A stretch of DNA of 64,000 bases, from positions 33,347,119 to 33,411,118 of the forward strand of contig NC_068350.1 in the NCBI RefSeq assembly GCF_014633365.1, in the 5' to 3' direction. The stretch is from Diospyros lotus (taxonomy: Eukaryota > Streptophyta > Magnoliopsida > Ericales > Ebenaceae). This document shows positions 23,067 to 34,800 of the stretch, piece by piece. The translations under genes were made by a program, and so were the position numbers. Position 1 is the first letter of the stretch. Each line of letters opens with the position of its first letter. The notes under the pieces were generated by a model, which saw nothing but the letters and a program-made list of their open reading frames with translations, was not told the DNA's origin and ran no database searches.

Positions 23067-26000
23067 ATTGCCATCCTTCAGCTGTTAGTGCCCTTAACTC
23101 CTTGTTATTCTGCCTTCATTGCACTATCCTACTCCATCTACCTCACCAAAAATGTCTAAAATCTCCGAGATTACTCTATCTATGACCTCATGAGAGACGA
23201 ATTCATTTGATTATTCAGCGGGAGGTCTACCTACTGGCGATCTACCTGGGATGCACCAATCTTACTGTTTGGATGGACGAAATTACCTACAGTGGGCTCA
23301 GTTGGTGAAGACCTTCCTAAAAAGAAGAGGAAAGCTAAGCCACTTAACGGCTCTAGGGCCCACTGCATCAAATTCTGGATTCCCAGCTTGGGATATAGAA
23401 TATTCTATGATCATGTCATGACTGTGGAATGCTATGCAGTCTAAGGTTAGTAAAAATTGTATGTTTTTGTCCACTACTAAAGACAGTTGGGAGACGGTTA
23501 GGCATACTTACTCTAAAGTCCAGGATGCTTCAGTAATTTTTGAGATTAAGATGAAATTGAGTAGCACTAAGCAAGGGGCCTTAATAGTCACTAAATATTA
23601 CAATAAGATGAATGGGTATTGGCTGGAACTTGACCACTACCAAGACATTAAAATGGTATGTGGTGAAGATGCAACCACCCTTAATTCTATACTTGAAAGA
23701 GAGAGAATTGTGGAGTTCTTAGCAAGACTCAATGCCGAGTATGACCACGTTAAGGTTCAAGTCCTTGGAAGAGAAAAGCTTCCATCTCTCAATGAAGTCT
23801 TTTTTGTTGTTTGAAGCGAGGAGAATAGGAGAATAGCCATGCTGGGTGAGACCAGTTCTGAAGGGTCAACCATGCTAACTAATAAGGGAGAAGGAGCAAA
23901 GTTCAAACCTCAACATGGGAAGTCTGATGGGTCATCCAAGTCACAAGGGAAGGTCATCCAAGTCACAAGGGAAAGAAGGTTTGTGGTGTTCCTACTGTAA
24001 AAAAACTTAAACATACTTGGGAGACTTGCTTCAAGTTGCATGGAAAGGAGGTTGTGCTGCAAAAATTAGGGGGTTTCAAAAACTTACCCTCTAGGAATCA
24101 AGCCTACCTTTCCAACAAACAAGAAGAGGTTATGGAGAAGGCAAAATTTGTCTGAGCTCAACCAACTAAATGCTGATGAAATCAACAAACTTAAGGTGTT
24201 CCTAAAAACCATCCAAGATGGGTCATGCTCCCTTGCCCAACAAGGTAACCATCAAGGTAACAATTTTCATTCTAATTCTCTTATTGCCTCAAAAACCACC
24301 AAGGATGACATATGGATTCTAGACTTAGGGGCTACAGACCACATGTCCCATAATCCCACTGTTTTTTACACCTATATGCCACTTGAAACTCCTAAACAGA
24401 TCACCATTGCCAATGGGACATCTATTCCTATAAAGGGTTAGGGCATGGTCACTTTTAACCCTACTCTTCCTATTAAACAAGTTTTACATGTTCCTAACCT
24501 GTCAACCAACTTGATTTCAGTCCATCAACTTACTAAGGTTCTCAATTGTCATATTATTTTTTCCCCTCATACTTGTGAATTTCAAGAAATGGACACGGGG
24601 AGGATGATTGGTGCTATTGAGGAGTGCAATGAGTTGTATGTTTTTAAAAAGAAGAATTTGCTACCTAAAGGGACTCAACCTAAGCTAGCATGCACATCTT
24701 AGTCTCCTACAACCTTTACACACATCTGGCTTCACCACTATTGGCAGGGACACCCTTTTTTTCCATTACTGAAAACTATGTTTATTGATTTGTTCAAACA
24801 TTTAGGTCCTAGGACTTCGCATTGTGATGTATGTGAAATTTCAAAGCATCATCGAGTCTCCTATCCTATTAGCAATAAAATGTCTTCTCATTCTTTTGCA
24901 TTAATTCATTCTAATGTTTGGGAGCCATCTAGGATTCCTAATTTTTCTGGGGCTAGATGGTTCATCTATTTTATAAATGATTGCACTAGAATGACTTGGG
25001 TGTTTTTTCTAAAGGACAAGGCTGCTATTAGTGCAATTTCGTCTCACTTTTATAAAATGATCTTGACTCAATTTGGTTCTCCTATTCAAAAATTTAGGAC
25101 TAATAATGTAAGGGATTATTTTAACCAATACTTGAATCAATTTTTTCAGCAAAAAGGGGTTATCCATGAGTCTCCCTGCATTAACATTCCGCAACAAAAT
25201 GGAGTGGCTGAGAGGAACATGAGACACCTCCTAAATGTCATTAGAACTCTCCTCCACCATCATCACGTCCCTAAGAATTTCTAGGGAGAGGCAGTCCTCA
25301 CAACAACCTACCTAATCAATAGAATGCCTTTTAAACTCCTCAGTCATCAAAGTCCTTTCCAATGTTTTTCATCCCATTTTCCTGACATTAGTCTACATAA
25401 TTATCTTCCCCTTAAAGTCTTTCGTTGTGTAGCCTTTGTTCACATTCCTAAGCAAAATCGAGACAAGCTGGATCCTAGGGCTCTTAGATGTACCTTCCTT
25501 GGCTATTCACCTACCCAAAAAGGTTAAAAATGCTATCATCCTTCTACTAGCAAATTCTTTGTTTCTAAGTATGTGACATTTGTTGAATCTCAACCATTTT
25601 TTGGCTCTTCTCACCTCAGTCCCTAGGAGGAGAATCAGCAGATGGGTGACCAAGGGAGTTCCCTTCCTAGTTTGAACTTAGTTCCCCCCCTCCCCTCCCG
25701 AGACATCAGAACTTATTGGATCAGAACCTATCTCTAATCATTTCGATCATCACTCACCTTTTTCCAATGAGAAACACATTCCTAAACAAAGGTAAACCTG
25801 AGGTTTCATCCTCGATAAGGTTCAAAGGCCCTCATTTTGTGTACCATAGAAGACAACAACCTATTCTACAACCTCAGCAAGGATCAACATTTGATTCCCA
25901 ACCAAGTACTAAAATGATTCATCCCTCAAACCCTTTTAATTCTAACCCTAATGATTTGGATATTCCTATTGCCATAAGAAAAGGGGTTAGAAGTTGCACT

Positions 26001-26877
26001 CAGCATCCTCTAGCCAACTATATCTCCTATCACAGACTGTCCCAAAGGCATAAAATCTTTCTGACTTCCCTAGACACCATTGTCATCCCTAAATCGGTGG
26101 ATGAGGCTTTAAAGGATCAAAAATGGAAGCAAGCCGTGTTGGAGGAGATGAGAGCATTAGAGAAGAATAACACATGGGCTCTGGTGCCTAGATCAAAGGG
26201 GGTGGTTCCAGTGGGTTGTAGATGGATTTTTAAGTTAAAGTATAATGCAAATGGGTCTTTGGAAAGGTACAAGGCCCGATTAGTAGCTGAGAGCTACACC
26301 CAAACGTATGGGATTGATTACTTGGAGACTTTTACTCCAGTAGCCAAGATAACCATTGTGAGGATCCTCTTATTCTGAGCAACCTATTATGGATGGCAAC
26401 TATAACAACTAGATGTGAAGAATGCATTTCTTCATGGTGATTTAGAAGAGGAGATGTTCATGGAACTACCACCAAGTTTCAAGAAAGGAAAATCAGATGA
26501 AGTGTGCAAGCTGAAAAAGGCTTTCTATGGCCTCAAGTAGTCACCGAGAGCCTAGTTTGATAGGTTCTCCAAAGCCATGAAGCACATGGGATACCATCAA
26601 AGCAGGGGGGGCATACTCTCTTTTTCAAGCACTCATTAGAGGGAAAGGTGACTGCATTACTAGTCTATGTGGATGACATTATTGTTACAGGGGATGACAT
26701 GGAAGAACAGAAGGTTCTAAGGAACAAACTAGCTCAGAATTTTGAAATTAAAGACCTAGGATCACTTAAATACTTCTTGGGAATAGAAGTGGCCTAGTCC
26801 AAAGAAAGTATTTTTCCTATCCCAATGCAAGTATATACTAGATCTTCTAAAAGAAACAAGTTTGCTAGGAGGAAAAG

Positions 26878-28300
26878 TGTTAGGAAACCCACAACTGTGT
26901 AGAGCTTTGATTCAGCTTGATTTCGATCCGTAGAGACGCAAGTGCGATCTCCTCCAAGTAAGTCCACACGATTGATCCTTCCACAAATGCCTTGGTCGTG
27001 CTAGCAACCCTAGACGCCTTTTGAGAGATACGAAATTTTTCTTCTTAATTTCCAACTTCTTAAGTGGCATATAAATAGAGTTCAAGAACCCTAATCACGC
27101 CATGGAAAAACCCTAAACACTTTAGGTCCAGCCCTTAATCACATTGGACCGACTCTCTTTTTAATTGTGGAATGGGTTCGATCTAAGTGTGTGACCCCTT
27201 GGGTCCACCATTAGACTAGATGTAGGGCCAATTCTATTGGGCTATATGAAGGCCCAACTTATTAGATTAATTAAACTCATTGGCTTCTTAATTAACACAT
27301 CTCATGGGCTTCTTAATTAAACTCTTTAATTAATAATTTTAGAATTAATCAAATTGATTCTAAAACCCTACATATCATGGTTAACATCTAGCAACATGCC
27401 ATGAATACCTAGCCAATGATGAAAAAATGCGGACCTTTTCAATTGCAATTACCGTGCAGTAAAATCCTTTCATCGATCTATGTCCCGATTGAATTTAGGG
27501 TATGGTTTTATGACGAAACCCTAATCATTCAATAACTATGTATCCATTCTAGATTTATGATTTGATCGGTAAAATCAAAACACCTTTGATTTCCACCTCA
27601 CCTTGGCCAAGGATTTCCTTAGTTATGAAATCATCGGAATACATAGGACATCCTCTCATCTTGACGATAAGTGATGAATCCTATTTCGACATTCACAAGC
27701 CTTCATATGTAATAAGGCCATGCCCAATGATAGTTTGTCAATAACTCCATTAGAATCCAAAAAGCACCAAAGCGTAACCAGTCAAATATAAGACTACCAT
27801 GATGTCTCAAGTCTAAGGACCAATCTGCACAATTACAACACAAGAATTCCAATTCGACATTAAGCAATAACCATTAGGAATTTCTATAGTGGGTCAGTTC
27901 AATGTACTTATTCTTATAATAAGCACCCACATATACGCACTAGTGTCCTCACACCAATGTCCATGAAACAAGATATTCTCCTGATTGAGCATGCATCATA
28001 TGTGCTAATCTATCCGAGTTATTAGTGTCCATTCCTAATAACTCTATGATTGGGAACATTTAAGATCAAGGCTTATAAGGAACATGTTTCATGATCGTAA
28101 TCTCTATGCACGACCATATTCCATGAGCCTATTTGATCTATGGACTTTGTCAAGTATGGATCGCAATAAATAATGATGACAACCATCAATGACAAATAAA
28201 ACATAATGCCTTGCAATAACAATTGAAGATAAAGAATCCCAATGTAAAGTATGATCAATTACATAAAAATATAATTGGCTTATGGGGCATAACTCTAACA
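26878..28300 (-). mobile_element. Solo LTR, 1.4 kb, inside copia B
   Basis: Begins tgttaggaaaccc and ends aactctaaca, with 6-bp inverted ends and a perfect 5-bp target duplication aaaag at 26873-26877 and 28301-28305. There is no coding sequence. On the minus strand it starts tgttagagttatgccccata, reminiscent of long-LTR copia families related to Angela/BARE, so minus orientation is likely. It splits the reverse transcriptase of copia B. Confidence 0.8.
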
Positions 28301-28510
28301 AAAAGGAGTTTGCACTCCAGTGGAACCTAATACTAAATTGGGAGGAGATGCCAGCAGTCAACTTGTGGACAAAGGGAGGTATCAAAGGTTGGTAGGTTGG
28401 TTAATTTACTTGTCACACACCAGGCCAGATATTGCCTATGCAATGAGCTTAGTAAGCCAATTTATGCATAATCCTACTGAGGATCATATGCATGCTGTAA
28501 GAAGGATATT

Positions 28511-29233
28511 TGTTAATCCTAGGGTCACTGGATCAGTTTTATTAGACAAGAATTCAGCCACTCTTCAACCCGAAATCAAAACCAAACAATAGAAATAATA
28601 AACTGAAAAACAAGAACATAATTTAAAGGAATGAAAACAGAAATGAAACAATCAAACCATAAGAAGAAACAAGCGATCTATCCTAGTTTGGATTGCACCA
28701 GTTGCAACCCGCCATCCAACGTCCAAAATCCCCATAGAGCAATCTTTCTTTATTGATTAAACTAATCAGTACAATGACAACCCTTCTCTTTCTATACCCA
28801 AGTACAACAATCCCTTATTCCAGAAGATTACAAAGCTACCTTTATGGCCTTTCTCTCATAATGAAATTGCTCTCAATAACAATAGAAATAAGAAGATGAT
28901 TGATCACTCTCTTTCCTCTCTATCCCACTAGAGTACAATCTTCTTGGAGATTACAAAGAACTTTCTTGGACACAAGTCTTTCCTCTCACACACTGCACTT
29001 TGAACATAGAGAATGAGAATGAATTATGTCGCACACACACCCCATGCCCTCTATTTATAGAGTAGGCAAATATCCCAATGAAGACATAAACATATTTATA
29101 GTTTAACCCCTCCCCCCCCCCCCCCCCTCCCCAAAAAAACTATCACTAATTATAGATTGAGATATAAACTCCTATTTAATTCTTCATTGGCCCTCAAGTG
29201 CACTGCTTTCATTGATCTTGACAATTTTTAACA
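28511..29233 (-). mobile_element. Solo LTR, 0.7 kb, inside copia B
   Basis: Begins tgttaatccta and ends atttttaaca, flanked by atatt and ataat. The minus strand has ctataaatagagg near 29050-29062, a good TATA box, which fits an LTR promoter in minus orientation. A C-run lies near 29111-29126. Removing it with one target copy restores the host RRIL...YLK reading frame, which fixes the borders. Confidence 0.75.
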
Positions 29234-29787
29234 ATAATGTGCTATTTAAAAAAAAACCCCAAGCAAAGAAATTTTGTTCAAATCAGATGGTACTTTGGAC
29301 ATACAAGGCTATACAAATGCAGATTATGCTGGATCTTTAATTGATAAAAGGTCTACTACTGGATATTGTGTGTTTTTAGGTGGAAACTTGGTCTCTTGGC
29401 AAAGTAAGAAGCAAGGTATAGTGGCAAGGTCAAGTGCTGAAGCTAAATTCATGGCTATGGCACTCGGTCTATGTGAATTGCTATGGTTAAGAATTATTCT
29501 AGAAGATTTAGAATTTTCTATTAGTGGGCCAATTAGGTTATTTTGTGATAACCAATCAGCCATAAGCATTGCTCATAATCCTGTGCAGCATGATAGGACT
29601 AAGCACATTGAGATTGACTATCATTTTATAAAGGAGAAGCTTGAGAAATGTATGATTCAAATACCCCATGTTCCATCTGAGAAATAAGTGGTTGATCTTC
29701 TAACAAAAGGGTTGGCTATTAGAAGATTTGAAGGCCTAACATGCAAGCTGGGAATGATTGATATTCATTCACCAGCTTGACAGAGAG

Positions 29788-30012
29788 TGTTGATTCCTGT
29801 GTGAAATTCAAGAGAAAGCATGACTAGTTCTAGAATGTTGAGTTTTTTTAGAAGTTTTTAAATTCTATTTTGGATAGTTTCCTTTCCTAATTCCAATTTA
29901 GGATACTTTCCTAATGTGTGTGGTTGTAAACCTCCCCAAGTTGTAAATACTAAACCCTATAACTAGGGTTGTATGTTAATGAAATTCTACAAGGTTTTCG
30001 TTCATTCTTACA
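29788..30012 (+). repeat. Copia B 3' LTR
   Basis: 225 bp, preceded by a degraded polypurine tract (gcttgacagagag) just after the end of the RNase H frame. Confidence 0.9.
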
Positions 30013-30291
30013 GCAAGGTATTATTTTAAATTTTGTACATTTAAGATTTTAAGTTTGCAATTTTTATTCTTTATTTTTTATTTTGTAATAAAAAATGACA
30101 CCATGTTGGGCCAGCCGACCCATTTGGGTTGCTATTATGAGTTGGCAATGAACATAAAGGGGATTAAGGTTGAATGGCAATGATGACTGTCCAAATCTAG
30201 TTTAGTTAAATATCCCGGTAAGAAAGTAAAGAAGAAAGTTTAGGCTATAACTTGGGCTCAGGCAAGGATTTAAGGTTGTTTTGGTACCAAT

Positions 30292-30649
30292 TGATGTAGA
30301 ACATGATCAGACAAAAACTCACAAGGACAATGGGAACCAATCTCAAGCCTAAACACTAAGAACTAGTCCCAATTTTGCTTATAAATTCAAAAATTAATCC
30401 CTAGCAAAAAAAAAAAAAATCAATAATCAATCCAAGACTGCCTTTGAGAATACATTAAGAAAATGTTTATTTAAATTCCATTTAGTAAAAGGAAATAATT
30501 AAAATTAAGGAAATGAAAGGCTAATTAGAAAATACAATTAAATTACCAACGTTCTAATTTCCTAATTTATGCCTTGTTTAGATTTTCCTAAAATGTTAAG
30601 AGTAAACTTTACTAAAAATCCCAAATTCCTAGTCTTAGGTCCTCCATCA
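30292..30649 (-). repeat. Element J right LTR (5' LTR)
   Basis: 358-bp partner of 16682-17019, containing an A run near 30405-30419. Both copies share the 'aatcaatccaagactgcctt' stretch and the terminal 'cctccatca'. Confidence 0.65.
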
Positions 30650-31790
30650 CCTCTCTACAATGCCAACAGGTTTGTTAGCATGGATAAGAAGAGAGGGTTC
30701 TATGCTTCTGGCTTCAAAGGAAGCTTTGTGGAATCAAAATCCAAACTGCTCTATGTTAAGGATAGTGAGGGTGGTATGTACCGAATTTTTCAGGTCAGTT
30801 AATGCCACTAGAATAATTAACCATATCAGTAAGTTGTTCCTTGATATAGTTTCAATTTTATCAGATGTCCTAGAAGGACAAAAGTTGTAGCTTGATAGAG
30901 AAGAGAATTCTAAGAAGATTAGGCATTTAGGGTAATTGTGGATTTTGCAAAGGCTTTTTTCAGATAAGTCTTGGAGACCTACCCTTCTATGTTGGTCCAT
31001 TCTTAGAAGGTGGTTGGGAGAATTGAGAGAAAACCCCAGAATAGCCTTATTCTGTTGGATTGCTGCCCACATACCCATTTTTATTTATGACAATTCACAT
31101 AGGAGGCAGTAGTGGCACTTGGAATACATAGCTACATTGGAAGGTATAGTCCATGATTAGTTGCATATCCCAAATGAATTTGATAATGGAATTGAAATAA
31201 AAATACTACGCTTGGTGGCTAGAATTTTAGAGAACTAGATCTGATGACCATGCTGAACGAGTATGTGTATAAAAAGAAGACTAATAGACACACATAAAGA
31301 AAAGAGACAACAGAGGGTGATAAGAAACCATTCAAGTTATTTGTGTATCAGGCCCCCATATTGCAGTGGAAACTTAACTGTTCGCATCATTAGTAGGTTA
31401 TTTTGTTAATTTATGAACTTGTACTAACATCAAGGTGAACAATACTTTTCAACTATTCTTCACGTGATTTCTCAGAGACTGCATGTGATAATTATGACAA
31501 GAGTTGGAAATGTGATTTCAAGTGATTAAAATCAGGAAGCACCAGAAGAAGTCAAGAAAGATTCCAAGAGCCTTGCTCAAAGATGCATACAGAGATGTAG
31601 ACAACATATCGCACTAGCAAAAACCAAACCATCTCAAGAGATAAAAATGTCAAAACACACCCTGGGGTCAGGGAGGGGGGGGGGGGGGGGGGGAGTTGGA
31701 TTGTGGGAGGGAGGGAGGGGGGAGAGAGAGAGAGAGAGACCTTTGAAGCAATCTGCTTCATCATCACAGTATTCAGGAATAGCCTGAGTT
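30650..31790. other. Non-genic stretch and 3' flank of the PQ-loop gene
   Basis: Host sequence interrupted by J resumes at 30650. No gene is recognised to 31100. The part nearest 31790 must include the 3' untranslated region of the minus-strand PQ-loop gene. No clear polyadenylation signal was fixed. Confidence 0.45.
31674..31738 (+). repeat. Poly-G and (GA)n tract in the PQ-loop 3' region
   Basis: A run of about 19 G, then gggagg repeats and (ga)n, ends about 50 bp beyond the stop codon of the PQ-loop gene. In the transcript it reads as CT-rich and poly-C. It is probably length-variable, and the exact G count is uncertain. Confidence 0.8.
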
Positions 31791-31853
31791 TTATAGCTTA
31801 ACCATGGCATCTTGATGTGTTCGATACCGGAAATAGATGAACTGAATTAGTAT
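31791..31853 (-). CDS. PQ-loop gene, last exon
   Basis: 63 bp including TAA. The acceptor is tgtctag. It encodes [10 protein letters not shown], the end of the last helix, and a short cytosolic tail THQDAMVKL. The tail is shorter than I would expect for plant homologues. Confidence 0.9.
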   Translation of the reverse strand: MLIQFIYFRYRTHQDAMVKL

Positions 31854-34800
31854 CTAGACAGAAATTAAGGTTCTGCAGAAAATGAGAGATGTAAATTTCC
31901 CTTGGCATCATGAGATATTCCTGTAAATTATGCATAAGGTAGACTCATTTGAACACTAGCACAAAACCTAGAGCCTTTTGCTTAACATCCTAACATGATT
32001 AGAAAATCACTGTTGCATAATTATACTTGTAGAAGGATACAAAAGTATCAAGAATCACACATCCTCCAGCATCTACAAGCCATGGTAGATTTGCCCTAAT
32101 TTTTGCCCAATCCAAGCTGCTCACAAGTATGCTGCAGATATAAAACACATGGTTATCATAAGAACCTGAATAAGAGAAACATATGATAACCAGGAAAACT
32201 AGAAATGTATAACTTGAAAAAAAAAAAAAAACTGAATTGAGATACTACAAACTATCTTCTTATGAAATAATTTTTTTTAAATATAAACAATTGACATTAC
32301 AATAATCCCACGTGGTTTAAATGTCATGAATTTAACTGTGTTGTTAGACTACATGATCTGGCAACATAGCAGCATTAACCATAGATGGGCTACCATATCA
32401 GCCTCCCCAGATCAAAATGGTATAAGTTTGCACTAACAAGGAGCAGAGAACAAAGAATAAAAGGTCTAGAAGATTTATGATGGGTAACAATGTCTTTGTA
32501 GTCTTCACTAGAGAAAAAATGGAATAAGAGAAGGCAATCATCCTAAAAAACATTGTTTGAAGGCTATCACATGTGGAACATAAGAGATAGAAGAAGACAA
32601 TAAGAATTTTGGAATAAAAGAGGAGAAGAAGACGTTTAGGTATACAAGAAGACCTGAGAAATTTCTGAGAGGGGAAATCATTAATTTGTATTCAATGTCA
32701 ACCAAAAGCTTAATCTTTGGTTACGTTGTAAGCCTATTCATGGGCTGAAATCCCAACTAAAAGATAAGTACCATAGTTATAATTATGACAACAAAATAAA
32801 TAATAGATAAAATCTAAAATTTAAATAAAATCCAAATAAAACCTAAACCCTAATATCAAACATTAAAATTTAATAATCCTAATTTCTCATCACTATCGCT
32901 GCAATATCGGCTTTTCATTTGTCTAGAATCATGTTTGTTTTATTTGATTTGACAAGTTTTACACCAGTTGTTGGCTACCTAACACAATCTCCTTAAGTTG
33001 GTAGAGGAAGACCAAAAAAACTTAGTGGGAGACAGATAGATTTGATACCAAATCTATGGGCCTTACAGAAGATATTGCAATGGATATAAGTGAATGGAAA
33101 TCTAGAACTCATGTATCCAACCCCACATAATGGGATAAAGGTTTGTTGTGCTATTGTTGTTTATCCCTACAACATCGGGTTGAAAGAAAGAGACAAAAAG
33201 GAGGAAAGGGAAGAACACATGAGAAGAGGAATTACTAGCACTTTGTCCTTCTCAAGAACAATGAGTGGAAACTTTAGGAAATAATAGAAGAGATTCATCT
33301 CTGTGCCTTGAACATTTTTTTTTTTTACTTTGTTTCTCTAGGGAGAAAGGTGGGTGTGTTTAGTAATAATGTCAGGTATCCATGGGCATTACTAAAATAC
33401 ATCTTTTTTTCATTTTCAAAAGCTAAATAACTCAGTCTCTACTCATATTTACATAATCATTACAATATTCCTTCAAGTTTTCCAAATTCCTACGCTTGAT
33501 ATGCAAAATTGTAAGAAGGGACTAAACTACATAAATATGCAGGTATATTATCCAAGCATGTCTATGGCCACGTCACTACTTATCTTTATGGGGGTTGAAG
33601 TTTCAAATTGTTGAATTATTAATCATTATCTCAGCTAAAAGTTTAAATTAGTAGATAGAGGGTTAACTTATATTTTACACTATTATTTTTAGTCTCAACG
33701 TGCCCTGTCACGTGTGGCCAGACTTTGTTGCATAATTGGTCCAAAGAAAGGGAGCTACTTAAATATCGAGTTGGTGGTGAGGTTTAAAATCAAGACCTTC
33801 ACTTGCTCTAATACCATGCTAAATTGTTAACCACCATCTTATCTAAGGTTATCTCCAACAACTCCCTAAACCGATCGCCATCGCCAAAATTTAGGGAACC
33901 AACCCCAAAATCATGCTCCAACAGCCCTTGCCATCGCCAAATTGATTCGCTAAATTTCTGGCGAAGCTAAAATGGGTCTCTAACTGTGGCAATCGAAATC
34001 TTCAAGTTCAACATCGCCATTTCTTCCCCCTCGCCCCCCCTAACAACGGCCATCAATGCCGAAAAAGGACGACATTGGCCAGAGAAGAGAAGGATCGGTT
34101 GGAGAAGAAAGGTGCAAGGGCAGTGGAAGACAAATTGACTGCTAGATCCGGCGGTTGTAGCAACCAACAGAGGTTGCGACGACTAGCGGAACAACCGACA
34201 GCTGCAACCAGTGGAATAACCAACTGCGGCGACTCCATGAATGACTGGCGGCTTGCATAATGGCTACGACGACTCCATGATCGGGTACAACAAGAACAAG
34301 TGGGTTGTGATTTTTTCCTGAATTTTTTATTTATTATTTTGTGTGTGTGTATTTGATTTATTAATTTTTTTTGATAATTTTGTGAATTTTTTATTTATTA
34401 TTTTTTGAATATGTGTATCTGATTATTGATTATGTATATGTGTGTATCTGATTATTTTGTGTATTTGATTATTAATAATATGTGGTGAAAATTATATGTA
34501 AGGTAAAATAAATAAAATTGAAGTTTATTAATAAATAAATGAAATAGGGAGTTAAATAGAGAAAAGAATAGGGAGTGTTGTTGGAGCAGACACAATTTTT
34601 GAGACAAAATTAGAATAGGGAATGAATTGTTTATAATATAATAGGGATTGGGATAGGAAAGCTTGTTGGAGATAGCCTAAAAGCTTAAGTTGGTAAATAG
34701 TGGATTAACTTTATATTTTAAATTATTATTTTTTACTCTCAACACAAACATTTCATGTACCAGTAGAACCTTGCCATTTGTGCCATCAAGATTTATTATT

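Larger units (their letters stand above)
23152..29780 (+). pseudogene. Copia B gag-pol remnant
   Basis: Domains in copia order, broken by stops and frameshifts: Gag (about 23152-23815, with FLSTTKDSWETVRHTYS), protease (24298-24440, with the DSG motif changed to DLGATDHM), pre-integrase and integrase (24445-25545, with HCDVCEISKHH and QQNGVAERN), reverse transcriptase (25716-26870, with GCRWIFKLKYNANGS and [14 protein letters not shown] in another frame), then the end of reverse transcriptase (28306-28510) and RNase H (29239-29780, with ADYAGSLIDKRSTTGYCVF). Two solo LTRs split the last two domains. Removing the smaller one with one copy of its target duplication rejoins the RRIL...YLK motif in frame. 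Confidence 0.85.
17435..30012 (+). mobile_element. Copia B: Ty1/copia element hosting three insertions
   Basis: LTRs lie at 17435-17673 and 29788-30012 (tgttgatt...cttaca). The primer site tggtatcagagcc directly follows the 5' LTR. The 5-bp flanks acaag and gcaag differ at one base. The body is interrupted by copia A (17753-23066), a 1.4-kb solo LTR (26878-28300) and a 0.7-kb solo LTR (28511-29233). Without these the element is about 5.1 kb, normal for copia. LTR divergence and many stops show it is dead. Confidence 0.9.
16682..30649 (-). mobile_element. Element J: outermost LTR element of the first nest
   Basis: LTR-like repeats at 16682-17019 and 30292-30649 start with 'tgatgtagaac' and end with 'ggtcctccatca'. 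Beside the right copy the minus strand reads ttggtaccaaaacaacc, a degraded match to the initiator Met-tRNA primer site, giving a minus orientation. The remaining internal sequence (17020-17434 and 30013-30291) has no coding remnant, so J was non-autonomous or has decayed. Host sequence continues on both sides, but the 5-bp flanks (tatct and cctct) agree only partly. Two independent solo LTRs are the alternative reading. Confidence 0.6.
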
